Assembly: GCF_003312875.1 (NCBI RefSeq)
Contig: NZ_CP015163.1
Location: 8,432,001 to 8,496,000, forward strand
Reading direction: 5' to 3'
DNA length: 64,000 nt
Source of the DNA: Amycolatopsis albispora
GTDB taxonomy: Bacteria > Actinomycetota > Actinomycetes > Mycobacteriales > Pseudonocardiaceae
The translations under genes and the position numbers were made by a program. The notes below the pieces were generated by a model. It ran no database searches. It was not told where the DNA came from and saw only the letters and a list, made by a program, of their open reading frames with translations. This document shows positions 46,384 to 56,013 of this stretch, one piece after another; positions within the stretch are counted from its first letter, which is position 1; the number at the start of each line of letters is the position of its first letter.

Positions 46384-47562
46384 ATGGTCAGCGCACGTAC
46401 CGCGGTGTTCGTCGTGTTCGCACTGAACGGCTGCGCACTCGGCTCGTGGGCGCCCCGGGTGCCCGCGCTGACCGAGCAGGTCGGCGCCGTGCCGGGGTCG
46501 CTGGGGCTCGCGCTGCTCGGCGCGAGCCTCGGCCTGCTGCTCGCGGCCACAGTCACCGGGCGGCTGGTGGAGTGGCTGGGCGCGCGGCTGGTGATGGCCC
46601 TGTCCACGGTCGCGGCGGCACTGGTGCTGGCCGCGCTGGGGCTGACCACCTCGGTCCTCTGGCTCGGGATCGCCCTGTTCGCGATGGGTGCCGCGATCGG
46701 CGTGCTCGACGTGTCGATGAACGTGGCCGCGGTGTTCGTCGAGCGCGACGCCGGCAAGCCGCTCATGCCGGTCTTCCACGCCGGGTTCAGCTTCGGGGCG
46801 CTGGGCGGCGCCCTGTTCGCCGGGTTGGCCGCGTCGCACGGCTGGACGCCCATGCGCCAGTTCGCCGTGGCCGCGGTGTTCGCGATTCTGGTCCTGTTCG
46901 CCGTGGTCAAAGCATTGCCCGGGGTCAAGCCGAAGCACGAAACCAGCGAGAAGCCGACCAGCGCGGTGCCCCCGATCAAGCGGCCGGTGCTGTGGTTGCT
47001 GGCGGCCATCGCGTTGTGCTCGGCGATCGCGGAAGGCGCCAGTTCCGACTGGTCCGCGCTGCTCCTGGTCTCCGAGCACGGCATCGCCGAGGGCCCGGCC
47101 GCGCTCGCCTACGCCGGGTTCTCGCTGGCCATGGCGATCGCGCGGCTGAGCGGCGGTTTCCTGCAGACCAAGCTCGGCGCGCGCCAGGTGCTCGCCGGGG
47201 GCGCGTTGCTCGCCGCGATCGGCCTGCTCGCCGCCGCGCTGATCAGCTCGCCGGTCCTCGGTTTCGCGGGATTCGCGCTGGCCGGAGCCGGTCTGGCCGC
47301 TTCCTTCCCGGTCGCGCTCGGGCTGGCTGGCGAGGCGGGCAAACGCGCCGACGGCGGCGGTGGCGAACGCGAGATCGCCTTTGTCACCTCGGTCGCCTAC
47401 ACCGGTTTCCTCGCCGGGCCGCCGGTCATCGGCGGCATCGCGCAGCTGACCTCGCTGTCCACGTCCTTTGTCGTGGTCGCACTGGTCGGGGCGCTGATCG
47501 CGCCGGCGACCGTGGCGGCGCTGCGCGCCGGCCGCCGCGAACGGGAGCGGAGCTACTGCTGA
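46384..47562 (+). CDS. MFS transporter (YbjJ-like)
   Basis: 392 residues with GGAGGGAG before ATG. Twelve hydrophobic segments are expected. The N-terminal block NGCALGSWAPRVPALTEQ and the loop GRLVEWLGARLVM match a group of 12-TM MFS proteins that includes E. coli YbjJ; the middle loop contains the GASSDWSALLL motif typical of that group. Substrate unknown. It overlaps the convergent histidine phosphatase gene by 10 bp. Confidence 0.88.
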   Translation: MVSARTAVFVVFALNGCALGSWAPRVPALTEQVGAVPGSLGLALLGASLGLLLAATVTGRLVEWLGARLVMALSTVAAALVLAALGLTTSVLWLGIALFAMGAAIGVLDVSMNVAAVFVERDAGKPLMPVFHAGFSFGALGGALFAGLAASHGWTPMRQFAVAAVFAILVLFAVVKALPGVKPKHETSEKPTSAVPPIKRPVLWLLAAIALCSAIAEGASSDWSALLLVSEHGIAEGPAALAYAGFSLAMAIARLSGGFLQTKLGARQVLAGGALLAAIGLLAAALISSPVLGFAGFALAGAGLAASFPVALGLAGEAGKRADGGGGEREIAFVTSVAYTGFLAGPPVIGGIAQLTSLSTSFVVVALVGALIAPATVAALRAGRRERERSYC

Positions 47563-48191
47563 ACGGCGCCGTCCGGCGAGTCGCGCCACTGCTGGAACGG
47601 GCGGTCGAGCTTCCATCGGCCGTCCACCAGCTCGACCACCCGGTGCTCGCACGTCCCCGGGTTGGACAGCGATTCGAACAGCTCGATGCTCCAGCCGAAC
47701 AAGCGGCGGCAGAGCAACCGGATGGTCAGCCCGTGTGAAACCACCAGCACGGACCTCGGGTGCAGCGGGTCGGGTCGCCGCAACTCCAGCTCGCTGAGGA
47801 AGGCCGCGACCCGGTCGTCCACGTCCGCGCCGGATTCCCCGAACGGCAGCCGGTAGAAGAAGTGCCCGAACTCGTGACGCAGCCGTTTCTGCACGGCCTG
47901 GTCGTCGGCCTCCTGGAGATTGCCCCAGTCCTGCTCGCGCAACCTTGGTTCGTGCACCACCCGTTCGGTGGGCAGGTCCAGCAGCCGCAGCGTTTCGCGG
48001 GTCCGGAGGTAGGGGCTGACGTAGGCGGCGAGCGGTTCGTCGCCGGCCAGCTCGGCGATGACCGGACCGGTGCGCCTGGCCTGCTCGCGCCCGGCATCGG
48101 TCAATGGCAGGGCGTGATCGGGGATACGCGTGTAGGCGAGTTCGTCGACGTTGCCCAGTGACTCGGCGTGACGCAGCAGGATGATCCGCAC
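47553..48191 (-). CDS. Histidine phosphatase family protein (phosphoglycerate-mutase-like)
   Basis: 212 residues from GTG at 48191. The catalytic RHG-type motif is LLRHAESLGN (phospho-acceptor His near residue 8), followed by LPLTDAGREQA, SPYLRTRETL (second Arg) and the late HGLTIR with the second catalytic His. Such enzymes remove phosphate from sugars, nucleotides or proteins. The frame extends far upstream of 48191, but that part overlaps the divergent CopD-CtaG gene and is not coding. Confidence 0.9.
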   Translation of the reverse strand: MRIILLRHAESLGNVDELAYTRIPDHALPLTDAGREQARRTGPVIAELAGDEPLAAYVSPYLRTRETLRLLDLPTERVVHEPRLREQDWGNLQEADDQAVQKRLRHEFGHFFYRLPFGESGADVDDRVAAFLSELELRRPDPLHPRSVLVVSHGLTIRLLCRRLFGWSIELFESLSNPGTCEHRVVELVDGRWKLDRPFQQWRDSPDGAVQQ

Positions 48192-48233
48192 TCCGCCATC
48201 TTGCCGGGCGGCGGGCGAGCAGATGGCGGCTGG

Positions 48234-48260
48234 TTGTCCGCGAAGCGTTGCACTTACGCT
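48234..48260 (+). promoter_or_regulatory. Candidate promoter for a leaderless copD-ctaG transcript
   Basis: TTGTCC (48234-48239) and TACGCT (48255-48260) are spaced 15 bp. Transcription would start about 7 bp further, at the GTG start of the gene, which has no Shine-Dalgarno sequence. The spacing is shorter than ideal. Confidence 0.4.
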
Positions 48261-48266
48261 CGTGTT

Positions 48267-50297
48267 GTGCCCGAAGAACCCCCCGTGACCACGATCAAGT
48301 CCCCGGTGTCCCGAAGCAACGTCGGCCCGCTGGTCACGGTGGGGGTGCTGCTCGCGGTGCTGGTCGCCACCGGGCTCGTCGCGCTCACCGGCGGCGCCGG
48401 TTCGGTGATCACCGGATTGGCTGACCCCGGGGTGGTCACCCGGTACGGCATCACGGTGGTCCGGGTGCTCGCCGAGGCCGCGTCCGTGCTGTGTGTCGGT
48501 TCGCTGCTGCTGGCCGCGTTCCTGGTGCCGCCGCAGAAGTCCGGTGTGCTCGGGCCGGAGGGTTACGCCGCACTGCGCACCGCCGGGATCGCCGCATGGG
48601 GCTGGTTCTTCGCCTCGGTGGCGTCCATCTACTTCTCCGCGGCCGACGCCGCCGGTCGCCCGGTCACCGAACTGCTCGACCCGCAGGCGCTGCTGCAGAT
48701 GGTCGACGCCATCGAGCAGCCGAAAGCCTGGGTGTTCACCGCGCTGATCGCCCTGTTGCTCGCGCTCGGCTGCCGTCTCGCGTTGTCCTGGGGGTGGACC
48801 GCGACGCTGTTCTTCCTGGCCGTCGGCGGGCTGGTGCCGGTGGCGGTCACCGGGCACTCGGCCAGCGGTGGCGCGCACGACGTGGCCACCAACAGCCTGC
48901 TGTACCACCTCGTCGCCGCCACGCTGTGGGTCGGCGGCCTGATCGCGTTGCTGGCACTGGGCTGGCGCCGCGGCGGGCACCTGTCACTGGCCGCGCAGCG
49001 GTTCTCGCGGCTGGCGCTGGTCTGCTGGGTGGTGATGGCGGTGTCCGGCGTGGTCAACGCGCTGATCCGGGTCGCGCCAGGGGAACTGCTGACCACCGAC
49101 TACGGGCTGCTGGTCCTGGCGAAGGTGATCGGCCTGCTGGTGCTCGGCGTGTTCGGGCACCAGCAACGGCAGCGCGGGGTGCGCGGTCTCGTCGACGGTG
49201 CGGGCGGCGGTCAGCTGCTGCGGCTCGCGTCGGTGGAAATCCTGATCATGTTCGTCACCATCGGCCTGGCCACCGCGCTGGCCAGGACGCCGCCACCGCA
49301 GGAGGTGACCAGCCAGCCGTCGAACACCGAACTGCTCATCGGATACGACCTCAGCGGCCCGCCGACCGCGCTGCGACTGCTGCTGGACTGGCGGTTCGAC
49401 CTGGTCTACGGCACGCTCGCGATCGCGCTGGCGGTGGTCTACCTGCTGGGGGTGCGCCGGCTGCGGCAGCGCGGGGACGCCTGGCCGGTCGGCCGGACCG
49501 TCGCCTGGGTGGCCGGGTGCGCGGTGCTGCTGGTGGCGACGTCGTCCGGGATCGGGCGGTACTCGCCGGCGATGTTCAGCGTGCACATGGGCGGGCACAT
49601 GCTGCTGTCCATGGTGATCCCGGTGCTGCTGGTGCTCGGCGGGCCGGTCACGCTGGCCCTGCGCGCGCTGCCGCCGGCCGGGAAGGACGGCCCGCCGGGG
49701 CCGCGCGAATGGCTGCTGGCGTTCGTGCATTCGCCGGTGTCGCGGGCGCTCACCCATCCGGTGGTGGCGCTGGTCCTGTTCGTCGGCTCGTTCTACGTGC
49801 TGTATTTCTCCGGGCTGTTCGGCGCCGCGCTGAACTACCACTGGGCGCACTTGCTGATGAACGCCCATTTCATCCTGTCGGGTTACGTCTTCTACTGGCC
49901 GGTGATCGGCGTGGACCCGGCGCCGAGGCGGATGCCGCCGCTGGGCAGGCTCGGCATGATGTTCGCTTCGATGCCGTTCCACGCGTTCTTCGGGGTGATC
50001 CTGATGAACACGCAGACCGTGCTCGGGGAGTCCTTCTACCAGGCGCTGAAGCTGCCGTGGGCCGGCGACCTGCTCACCGACCAGCGGCTCGGCGGCGGGA
50101 TCGCCTGGGCGGCCGGCGAGGTGCCCGTGCTGCTGGTGCTGGTGGCGTTGCTGGTGCAGTGGGCGCGGGCGGACGAGCGCGAGGCGAAGCGCCTCGACCG
50201 GCGGTCCGATGCCAGTGGTGAGGCGGATCTGGCCGCGTACAACGCGATGCTGAAGCAGTTGGCGGAACGCGGTGAAGGCAAGCCGCCCGGCGGCTGA
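48267..50297 (+). CDS. CopD-CtaG fusion membrane protein (copper handling / cytochrome oxidase assembly)
   Basis: 676 residues from GTG at 48267. The N-terminal half is a CopD-like copper-resistance domain of about eight TM segments (GHSASGGAHDVATNSLLYHL and LWVGGLIALLALGW carry its conserved His and Trp). The C-terminal half is a caa3-type CtaG domain with MFSVHMGGHMLLSMVIP, NYHWAHLLMNAHFILSG and FASMPFHAFFGVILM, rich in potential copper-binding His and Met. It is common in actinobacteria and thought to move copper across the membrane for cytochrome oxidase. Divergent from the histidine phosphatase. Confidence 0.9.
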   Translation: MPEEPPVTTIKSPVSRSNVGPLVTVGVLLAVLVATGLVALTGGAGSVITGLADPGVVTRYGITVVRVLAEAASVLCVGSLLLAAFLVPPQKSGVLGPEGYAALRTAGIAAWGWFFASVASIYFSAADAAGRPVTELLDPQALLQMVDAIEQPKAWVFTALIALLLALGCRLALSWGWTATLFFLAVGGLVPVAVTGHSASGGAHDVATNSLLYHLVAATLWVGGLIALLALGWRRGGHLSLAAQRFSRLALVCWVVMAVSGVVNALIRVAPGELLTTDYGLLVLAKVIGLLVLGVFGHQQRQRGVRGLVDGAGGGQLLRLASVEILIMFVTIGLATALARTPPPQEVTSQPSNTELLIGYDLSGPPTALRLLLDWRFDLVYGTLAIALAVVYLLGVRRLRQRGDAWPVGRTVAWVAGCAVLLVATSSGIGRYSPAMFSVHMGGHMLLSMVIPVLLVLGGPVTLALRALPPAGKDGPPGPREWLLAFVHSPVSRALTHPVVALVLFVGSFYVLYFSGLFGAALNYHWAHLLMNAHFILSGYVFYWPVIGVDPAPRRMPPLGRLGMMFASMPFHAFFGVILMNTQTVLGESFYQALKLPWAGDLLTDQRLGGGIAWAAGEVPVLLVLVALLVQWARADEREAKRLDRRSDASGEADLAAYNAMLKQLAERGEGKPPGG

Positions 50298-50298
50298 G

Positions 50299-50326
50299 TT
50301 GTCCACAACCCCACCGGTTGTCCACA
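50299..50326 (+). promoter_or_regulatory. Two perfect DnaA-box sequences before the ssb paralogue
   Basis: TTGTCCACA occurs at 50299-50307 and again at 50318-50326, in the same orientation and 19 bp apart. They lie between the CtaG stop and the SSB-like gene, 85 bp before its start. Confidence 0.55.
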
Positions 50327-50410
50327 GGCCGCCCTTCGCCCCGCCCCACGGCGTCCGTTCTTCCCGCAACCTGGAAGCACGGACGAGCCGCACGAGGAGG
50401 GCGAGGAGCC

Positions 50411-50866
50411 ATGGCTGTTGGAGAAACCCCGGTGACGCTGGTGGGCACCGTGCTGAGCGACCTGAGCACCCGCAAGGTGGGCAACGGGCACCACGTGGCC
50501 AGTTTCTGGGTGCGCAGCCACGAGCGCAGACGGGACAAGGAGACCGCGGAGTGGGTCGACGGCAGACAGCTGACCGCGCGGGTCACCTGCTGGCGGCGGC
50601 TCGCCGAGAGCGCCGGGGACAGTCTGGTCAAGGGTGATCCGGTGATCGTGTTCGGCCGGCTGTACACCCGGGAGTACACGCACGACGGGCAGAGCAAATC
50701 TCTACTTGAAGTTGAGGCCTACGCGATCGGGCCGAACCTGAGCCGCTGCGGGGCGGTGGTCCGCCGCAAGGGCAGGCCGGAGCAACCGGTGCCGTTGTGG
50801 GAGGAGAACGGAGAAGGGGAGGTGAGCAGGGCTCTTTCCCCCGGCGAGGGGATGAACGCGGCGTGA
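50411..50866 (+). CDS. Single-stranded DNA-binding protein paralogue
   Basis: 151 residues from the ATG at 50411 with GAGGAG upstream. The OB-fold core is recognisable: VTLVGTVLSDLSTRKV, HHVASFWVRSHERR, LTARVTCWRRLAE and VIVFGRLYTREY. It lacks the acidic DDDIPF-type tail of the main SSB, ending GEGMNAA, so it resembles the secondary SsbB-type proteins of actinobacteria, which act in chromosome segregation or uptake of DNA. It stands between copD-ctaG and ettA. Confidence 0.9.
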   Translation: MAVGETPVTLVGTVLSDLSTRKVGNGHHVASFWVRSHERRRDKETAEWVDGRQLTARVTCWRRLAESAGDSLVKGDPVIVFGRLYTREYTHDGQSKSLLEVEAYAIGPNLSRCGAVVRRKGRPEQPVPLWEENGEGEVSRALSPGEGMNAA

Positions 50867-50940
50867 CTGAGGTGTCAGCCGAGCGCGCCCCGAGGTGACC
50901 GGCGTCGAGGCGTCAGTACGACGGCTCTACGATCGCTTGC

Positions 50941-52617
<1,677 letters not shown>

Positions 52618-52688
52618 GTGGTTCGTGATAGGCCTGAAGTCCGCACAAGGCGAGCCCGACCGCCACGATCAACCGACCGGAGAGTGCC

Positions 52689-55600
52689 GTGGTAGCGAGC
52701 AACCAGATCCGGCCGGTCGAGCAACTTCTCGACCGGGCCTCGGACCTGCGGTTGCGCGCGCCCGAACTCGCGCTGGTGCTCGGCGAGCGGGCCGCCTCGC
52801 TCGGCGAGGCCGCTGGTTCGGACCAGGCGTGGCTGCGCGCGGAATCGCTGGTGGTCTTCGCGCGGGTGCGGCTCGGTGACCGTGCTTCGGTGACGGCACG
52901 GGCCGTGGCGGCGCTGCGGTCGGCTGAGCACCTCGGGTACTCGCTGCTCTCGGCGCGGTTGCGGACCGATCTCGCGGTGTGCGCGCGCAGCGTCGGCATG
53001 CCCTTGACCGGGCTGGCGTTGCTGCGTCCCGTGCTGGCCGAACCCGGACTGACGCCCGGCGAGCGGGCCACGGCGTTGTGCCACCTGGTGGGCTGCATGG
53101 CGCAGTTGGGCCGGAAACAGGAACTGGACCGGGTGCTGCTCGAGGCGGATCGGCTGTGCCTGTCCGACGAGAGTTCGGACGGCGACTCGCGGCTGGTGAT
53201 GCGGTCGCTGGTGCGGGTCGGCATGTCCGGGCACCGGCGTCGGCACGGCGACCTGACCGGTGCGGCGGATGCCGCACGCACCGGGCTCGGCTTCATCGAG
53301 CAGTTGCGGGACCCGTCCGCTGACGGCGGCCTGGCCAGGGCTCGCTTGGTGCTGCAACTGGTCTGCACACTGCTCGACCGCGGCAACATCGAGATGGCGC
53401 TCGAACTGGCCGAGCCGGTGCTCGACTCGCCGCCTCGCGCCGGGGTGATCGGCCCGGCCAGCTGGCTGCGGCTCGCCGTGGCGACGCGGGTGCACCTGAG
53501 CACCGGTGCGCCCGAGGCCGCCGGTCTGCTGCTGCGCGAAGCGGTTTACGACGCGGACCGGCACGGGTTGCACTCGCTGACCGCGAAACTGCTGCTGGAA
53601 CTGGCACACGTCGAGGAGCGACTGGGCAGGCCCGCCGACGCGCTGGAATGCCTGCGGCGATCGCGGGCGGCCGAGCAGGTGCACCTGCGCATGCGGCGGC
53701 AGGCGTGTGCGGTGCTCAGTGGTGAGTTCGGTGGCGGCGAGCAGGCGCCAGTCGACCTGACCGACGTGCTCGCGCGCTCGCCGCGAACCGCCGGCGCGCA
53801 GGACACCACGGTCATCCCGCGGATCACCGATGCGACGCCGCCGCCTTCGCAACTGGTGCAGGTGCGGGAGGTCGCCCGCCCGCAGCCGCAACGCGAAACG
53901 GCCGCACGCACGCCGGTCCGCACCGAGGCGCCGCAGTTCGCGCCGGAGGAGCTGACGCAGACGGATCTGCCGCGCTACGACCCGCAGCGGGGGGCGGCTG
54001 CGCGGTACGAGCAGCCGCGCTATGAACAGCCTCGGGCGGAACCGGTTCGCTACGAACAACCCGCGGCGGAGTCCGCGCGCTATGAGCGGCAGCCCGCCGA
54101 GGCACCCCGCTACGAGCAGGCCACCGAGGCACCTCGCTACGAGAAGCAAGCCGCCGAGGCGCCGCGCTATGCGCAACCCGCTGCTGATGCTGGGCAACGC
54201 CCGCAGCCCACCAGCGATGCGGCGCGGTACTCGCAGACCGAGGCTCCGCGCTACGCGCAACCGACTGCCGAGCCCGCTCGGTACGAGCAGCCTGCGGCCG
54301 AGCCCGCGCGCTACGGCGCCGAACCCGCGCGCTACGAGCAACCGGCTGCTGATGCTCCGCGTTATGCGCAGCCTCCGGCTGAACCCGTCCGATACGAACA
54401 GCCCGCCGCTGAGGCGGCTCGTTATGGGCAGCCTGCAGCCGAACCTGGTCGGTACGAACAGCCCGCGGCCGACACGCCGCGCTATGCGCAACCCGTGGCC
54501 GAACCCGCCCGCTATGAGCAACCGGCTGCTGAGGCACCGCGCTATGCGCAGCCCGCGGCTGAACCGGCCCGGTATGAGCAACCCGCGGCCGAAGCGTCGC
54601 GCTATGCGCAGTCGGCCGCTGAACCTGCTCGGTATGAGCAGGCTGGGGCCGAGTCTGCGCGCTACGCACCGCCCGCGGCGGAACCCGTTCGCTATGAGCA
54701 GCCTGCGGCTGAGGCAGCCCGGTACTCGCAGTCGGCGGCTGAGGCCGCTCGGTATGAGCAGGCTGCGGCCCCGCACCGGTATGAGCAAACCGCCCCGGAA
54801 GGCCAGCGCTACGTGCAGCCTGCGGCGGAAGCTGCTCGGTATGAGCCCGCGGGTGAGGCACAGCGGTATGCGCAGGCTGAATCGGCGCGGTATGGGCAGG
54901 AGGCTGCGTCTGGCGCCGTGCGGTATGAGCCGGCCGCTGAGGCGCAGCGGTATGAACAGCAGCCCGAGGCAGCTCGGGTGTTGCTGCCGCCGGAGCCGTT
55001 GCTGGCGCCGGCGCCTGCCGCGGAGCCGGGTGAGCAGCAGCCGGCGATGACGGCGGTCTCCCAGCAGGGCTCTCAATCGGGTTCGCAGGCGGTGTCTCGG
55101 GGGGAGGCGGCGCCTCGGCACGAGGAGCCGCACGTCACCACGCGGCATGACGCTGAGCACGGGTCCGTTGCGGCGCGGTCGGTGCTGGACCGGCTGGGCG
55201 TGTCCGCATCCGGGTCCGGGGGCGGGCGGCGCCGGGCTGGGGATCGGCCGGTGGAAACGCAGCAGCAGCAAGAACAACGGCAGCAGCACGAGCGGCAGCA
55301 GGAGAAGGCGGCCGGGGCGGCGGAGCCCGAGAAGCCGGTCCAGCAGCAGGAGCCGGTGCAGCAGCAGGAGCCGGTCCAGCGGCAGGAGCCGGTGCAGCAG
55401 GAACCAGTGCAGCAGGAAGAGGGCGGCTGGCTGCCCAAGCTGCGGCTGCCACCGTCCCTGGCGCCGGTCGAGGAGTACACGCAGTCCACCTCGGACTACG
55501 GCAAGCCCAACTACGACCTCACCAACGGCGACTACACGCCACCCGCGCCGCCGGCGGACTTTGTGATTCCGGCTGAGGACCCGCCGCCGGATGCGGGGCT

Positions 55601-55775
55601 GGCCGAGTTGCTCGCGCTGGCGCTCGCCGAGCATCGGGCTGGGACGTCGAGTGCGGCCGCGCTTGTGAAGCGGCTGGGGACGCCGGCCGACGGGGAATCG
55701 GCGCAGCCGGTCAACGGGAGTTCGCGCCGCGGCGAGTACGACCACGGTCGCCGCCAAGCCGGTGGGGAGGCCTGA
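52689..55775 (+). CDS. TPR protein with a long tyrosine-containing tandem-repeat domain
   Basis: 1028 residues from GTG at 52689 with GGAGAG upstream. Residues 1-340 are all-helical and TPR-like (for example EQLLDRASDLRLRAPELALV, TAKLLLELAHVEERLGRPAD). Residues 429-763 consist of about 34 copies of a degenerate 9-11-residue unit, roughly RYEQPAAEPA, with Tyr almost invariant. A second low-complexity block of QQQEPV units follows (884-911). The C-terminus is a short ordered segment with GLAELLALALAEHRAG. No signal peptide or membrane segment is visible. The repeat domain is probably disordered and could be a phosphorylated scaffold; function unknown. Confidence 0.85.
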   Translation: MVASNQIRPVEQLLDRASDLRLRAPELALVLGERAASLGEAAGSDQAWLRAESLVVFARVRLGDRASVTARAVAALRSAEHLGYSLLSARLRTDLAVCARSVGMPLTGLALLRPVLAEPGLTPGERATALCHLVGCMAQLGRKQELDRVLLEADRLCLSDESSDGDSRLVMRSLVRVGMSGHRRRHGDLTGAADAARTGLGFIEQLRDPSADGGLARARLVLQLVCTLLDRGNIEMALELAEPVLDSPPRAGVIGPASWLRLAVATRVHLSTGAPEAAGLLLREAVYDADRHGLHSLTAKLLLELAHVEERLGRPADALECLRRSRAAEQVHLRMRRQACAVLSGEFGGGEQAPVDLTDVLARSPRTAGAQDTTVIPRITDATPPPSQLVQVREVARPQPQRETAARTPVRTEAPQFAPEELTQTDLPRYDPQRGAAARYEQPRYEQPRAEPVRYEQPAAESARYERQPAEAPRYEQATEAPRYEKQAAEAPRYAQPAADAGQRPQPTSDAARYSQTEAPRYAQPTAEPARYEQPAAEPARYGAEPARYEQPAADAPRYAQPPAEPVRYEQPAAEAARYGQPAAEPGRYEQPAADTPRYAQPVAEPARYEQPAAEAPRYAQPAAEPARYEQPAAEASRYAQSAAEPARYEQAGAESARYAPPAAEPVRYEQPAAEAARYSQSAAEAARYEQAAAPHRYEQTAPEGQRYVQPAAEAARYEPAGEAQRYAQAESARYGQEAASGAVRYEPAAEAQRYEQQPEAARVLLPPEPLLAPAPAAEPGEQQPAMTAVSQQGSQSGSQAVSRGEAAPRHEEPHVTTRHDAEHGSVAARSVLDRLGVSASGSGGGRRRAGDRPVETQQQQEQRQQHERQQEKAAGAAEPEKPVQQQEPVQQQEPVQRQEPVQQEPVQQEEGGWLPKLRLPPSLAPVEEYTQSTSDYGKPNYDLTNGDYTPPAPPADFVIPAEDPPPDAGLAELLALALAEHRAGTSSAAALVKRLGTPADGESAQPVNGSSRRGEYDHGRRQAGGEA
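53973..54978 (+). repeat. Tandem repeat encoding about 34 RYEQPAAEPA-like units
   Basis: About 1 kb of degenerate direct repeats with a period near 30 bp, each containing a CGC/CGG-TAT/TAC Arg-Tyr pair. Units alternate between RYEQPAAE and RYAQPAAE forms, which suggests expansion of a two-unit block. Confidence 0.9.
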
Positions 55776-55798
55776 TCGGGGCTAGGTGCCTGGCTAGT

Positions 55799-55824
55799 TT
55801 CCGGTGTGGTCTCGCACACCGGAA
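55799..55824 (+). terminator. Hairpin after the TPR-repeat gene
   Basis: TTCCGGTGTG and CACACCGGAA form perfect 10-bp arms around a 6-base loop, 23 bp after the stop codon. It probably separates this gene from the dehydrogenase operon. Confidence 0.65.
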
Positions 55825-56013
55825 CTTCTCGCGGCCACCTACTGAATCGAAGGCTGAATCGAAGCCGCCAGCCCCGGGCGGGGAACGGGCGTTTCCCCGG
55901 CGATGGCGGTCGTCCCGGCTTCTGGTGAAGGCAGTATTTTCTTGCCACGTAATGCCCATACTGGGGCGAGCGAGAGACACAGCGTGGTGTCGGGAACGGG
56001 AGAGTTGCCTGCA

